From assembly GCF_000004195.4 (NCBI RefSeq), contig NC_030678.2:92586904-92650903 (forward strand): DNA of 64,000 nucleotides. The letters are read 5' to 3'. This document shows positions 62,537-64,000 of this stretch, piece by piece; position 1 is the first letter of the stretch; each line of letters opens with the position of its first letter. Origin of the DNA: Xenopus tropicalis (taxonomy: Eukaryota > Chordata > Amphibia > Anura > Pipidae). The notes below the pieces were generated by a model, which searched no databases, was not told the DNA's origin, and was given only the letters and a program-made list of their open reading frames with translations. Position numbers and translations under genes: made by a program.

Positions 62537-64000
62537 ATGTAATAACGTGCCTCCATAAATATTTAATTAATTTTAAGTACCCAATCAACACCACCTTAGT
62601 TTGCTATACATTTTGGTATCAGTGTAAGATCACATAAATATATTATTTGCTATATATTTTTGTATTGGTATACATGAAACAAGATGTGAATATGAATGTA
62701 ACGATCAGAAGGAAATAATAAAAACGCCCCCCGTCCCTGGAATGTGCACAGTTAAACATGCTAAGCTTAGCATAAAAAGCATTTCAACAGATACAGTAAG
62801 GTAAAGATTTGGACCATAAATTTATGATTACTTTCTTTTGACAATAATGAAACTATAAATAGCAGTCCCATTATTTTCAGATATAGCAGCGGCCTTTGGG
62901 ATTTGCTTTCATTAATGAAGAAACTATAACGAAACAAAATAAAAGCACCCAAACATCCCACGTGGCCACTGCCTATCAGATACTAATAGGGAAATTTGTA
63001 AAGGAAGCACAAAAGAAGTAGTGTTTCTCTCTTGATATGTGTTGGTTAGCAAAACATCAAAGGGCAGAATAAAAGGAAAAGAAATACATGCTGTCCAAAT
63101 GTGGTAGTCTGCTCCATAATTAAGGACAGATGGAAATAACACTGACCTGATTTTTACTCTTTAAAGGGAAAACTGGAATTGTGACTGGAAAAAGTTGTGT
63201 GTAACGTGTCATAGGGTTTTAATTGCTTTTATGAAAACCACTGAGAATTAAAAAAGGGACACCCCTTCAGAAGAAAATAAATATAAATTATACTTTAATA
63301 AACCACAAAGGAATAGCCAAACCTGCCATTTGGGGTGACCAACTGGACTCCTGTCAAGAACCCAGGTGAAGTGGAGGACCTGGACTGGGGTTTATTGAGT
63401 TTGCATTTTAGTTAGATATTGGTGAATTTTAGGCAGATTTGGGGCATGGTCAGGTGAGAATACGGGGCCCACTGATTCCTCACATTAACCCAAGGAGTAG
63501 TTAAAGGGCCTTGATGCAAAATTTGTTGCAGGCCCCCTTTCTAATCACCCTTAAACATTAATGCCAACAATAAATAGCAGCAGCAGCACTGTAAAATTCA
63601 AGACACTCTCTAAGGGTGAGGGAAACAGGTGGTGCATCTATGAGGACACGTCATAGCCAAGCAATCTCCATTTCAATGCATACTTATGCCCTTTGAATTA
63701 TAATAACTTTATATAAGCTTTATAAATGTTCTAAAAGTGCTAGAAATCAAAATATATACTGTTTCTAGACTGAGTCCACATCTATTGGTGAACAACAACA
63801 CCAAGTCAAAGACCAACTTAGGTGCACAATATATTTAAGAAAAATCTTAAAGCCAAGTTCTGTTGCTCCAGATATACAATTGCTTAAGTTAAACTTTATG
63901 GTTATTCTTAATATCACTTCTATGTGGCTCCCAAGGCCCAACATGCTTGCCAGGTAACACTGTTCCCTATAAGCTCTTGTGTACATGCACACAATTTGTG

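Overview
This window is vertebrate nuclear DNA, almost certainly from a Xenopus frog. It is AT-rich and gene-poor, and it carries frog-type interspersed repeats: terminal-inverted-repeat elements ending in 'ggggctgatttactaa' or containing 'aatttggatctccatacc', TTAA-flanked T2/Kolobok-like MITEs, and LINE 3' ends carrying 'gctttataaataaag'. It contains no bacterial operon, CRISPR array or recognisable tRNA or rRNA gene. Species level (X. tropicalis or X. laevis) cannot be settled from the sequence.

The only gene recognised with confidence is BCAS3 (also called Rudhira), on the minus strand. Three small exons encode about 131 consecutive residues of its C-terminal tail: 49392-49492, then 39403-39599, then 35313-35410. 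All three have consensus GT/AG splice sites, and their codon phases join exactly (ends 2/0, 0/2, 1/1). The last exon ends one base into a codon at a GT donor, so the transcript must continue below coordinate 1. No further exon was recognised in 1-35312. Nearly the whole window is therefore intron of one very large gene and should be transcribed on the minus strand.

The introns hold a dense set of transposable elements. At least nine hAT-type elements have matching 8-bp target-site duplications (TSDs), eight exact and one 7/8. Three Harbinger-type hairpin MITEs have TAA or TTA duplications. Two CpG-rich foldback MITEs are about 500 bp each, and two elements are flanked by TTAA. There are two LINE reverse-transcriptase C-terminal fragments (34476-35057 on +, 60062-60925 on -) and several solo LINE 3' ends. 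One MITE is nested in another at 56380-56840. A second insertion (37292-37780) can be checked against an 'empty-site' copy of its host repeat at 14853-14912.

The most unusual structure is at 26382-27295. It is an insertion bounded by perfect 14-bp direct repeats that contains a 354-bp inverted repeat, identical over every base I compared, with a 23-bp spacer. Because it lies in a transcribed BCAS3 intron, it should give a long perfect RNA hairpin. It looks like a retrotransposition product with a 5' snap-back copy, not a standard MITE. Several repeat-free stretches of mixed composition are possible conserved noncoding elements. That is plausible because BCAS3 neighbours TBX2/TBX4 in vertebrates, but it needs alignment to test.
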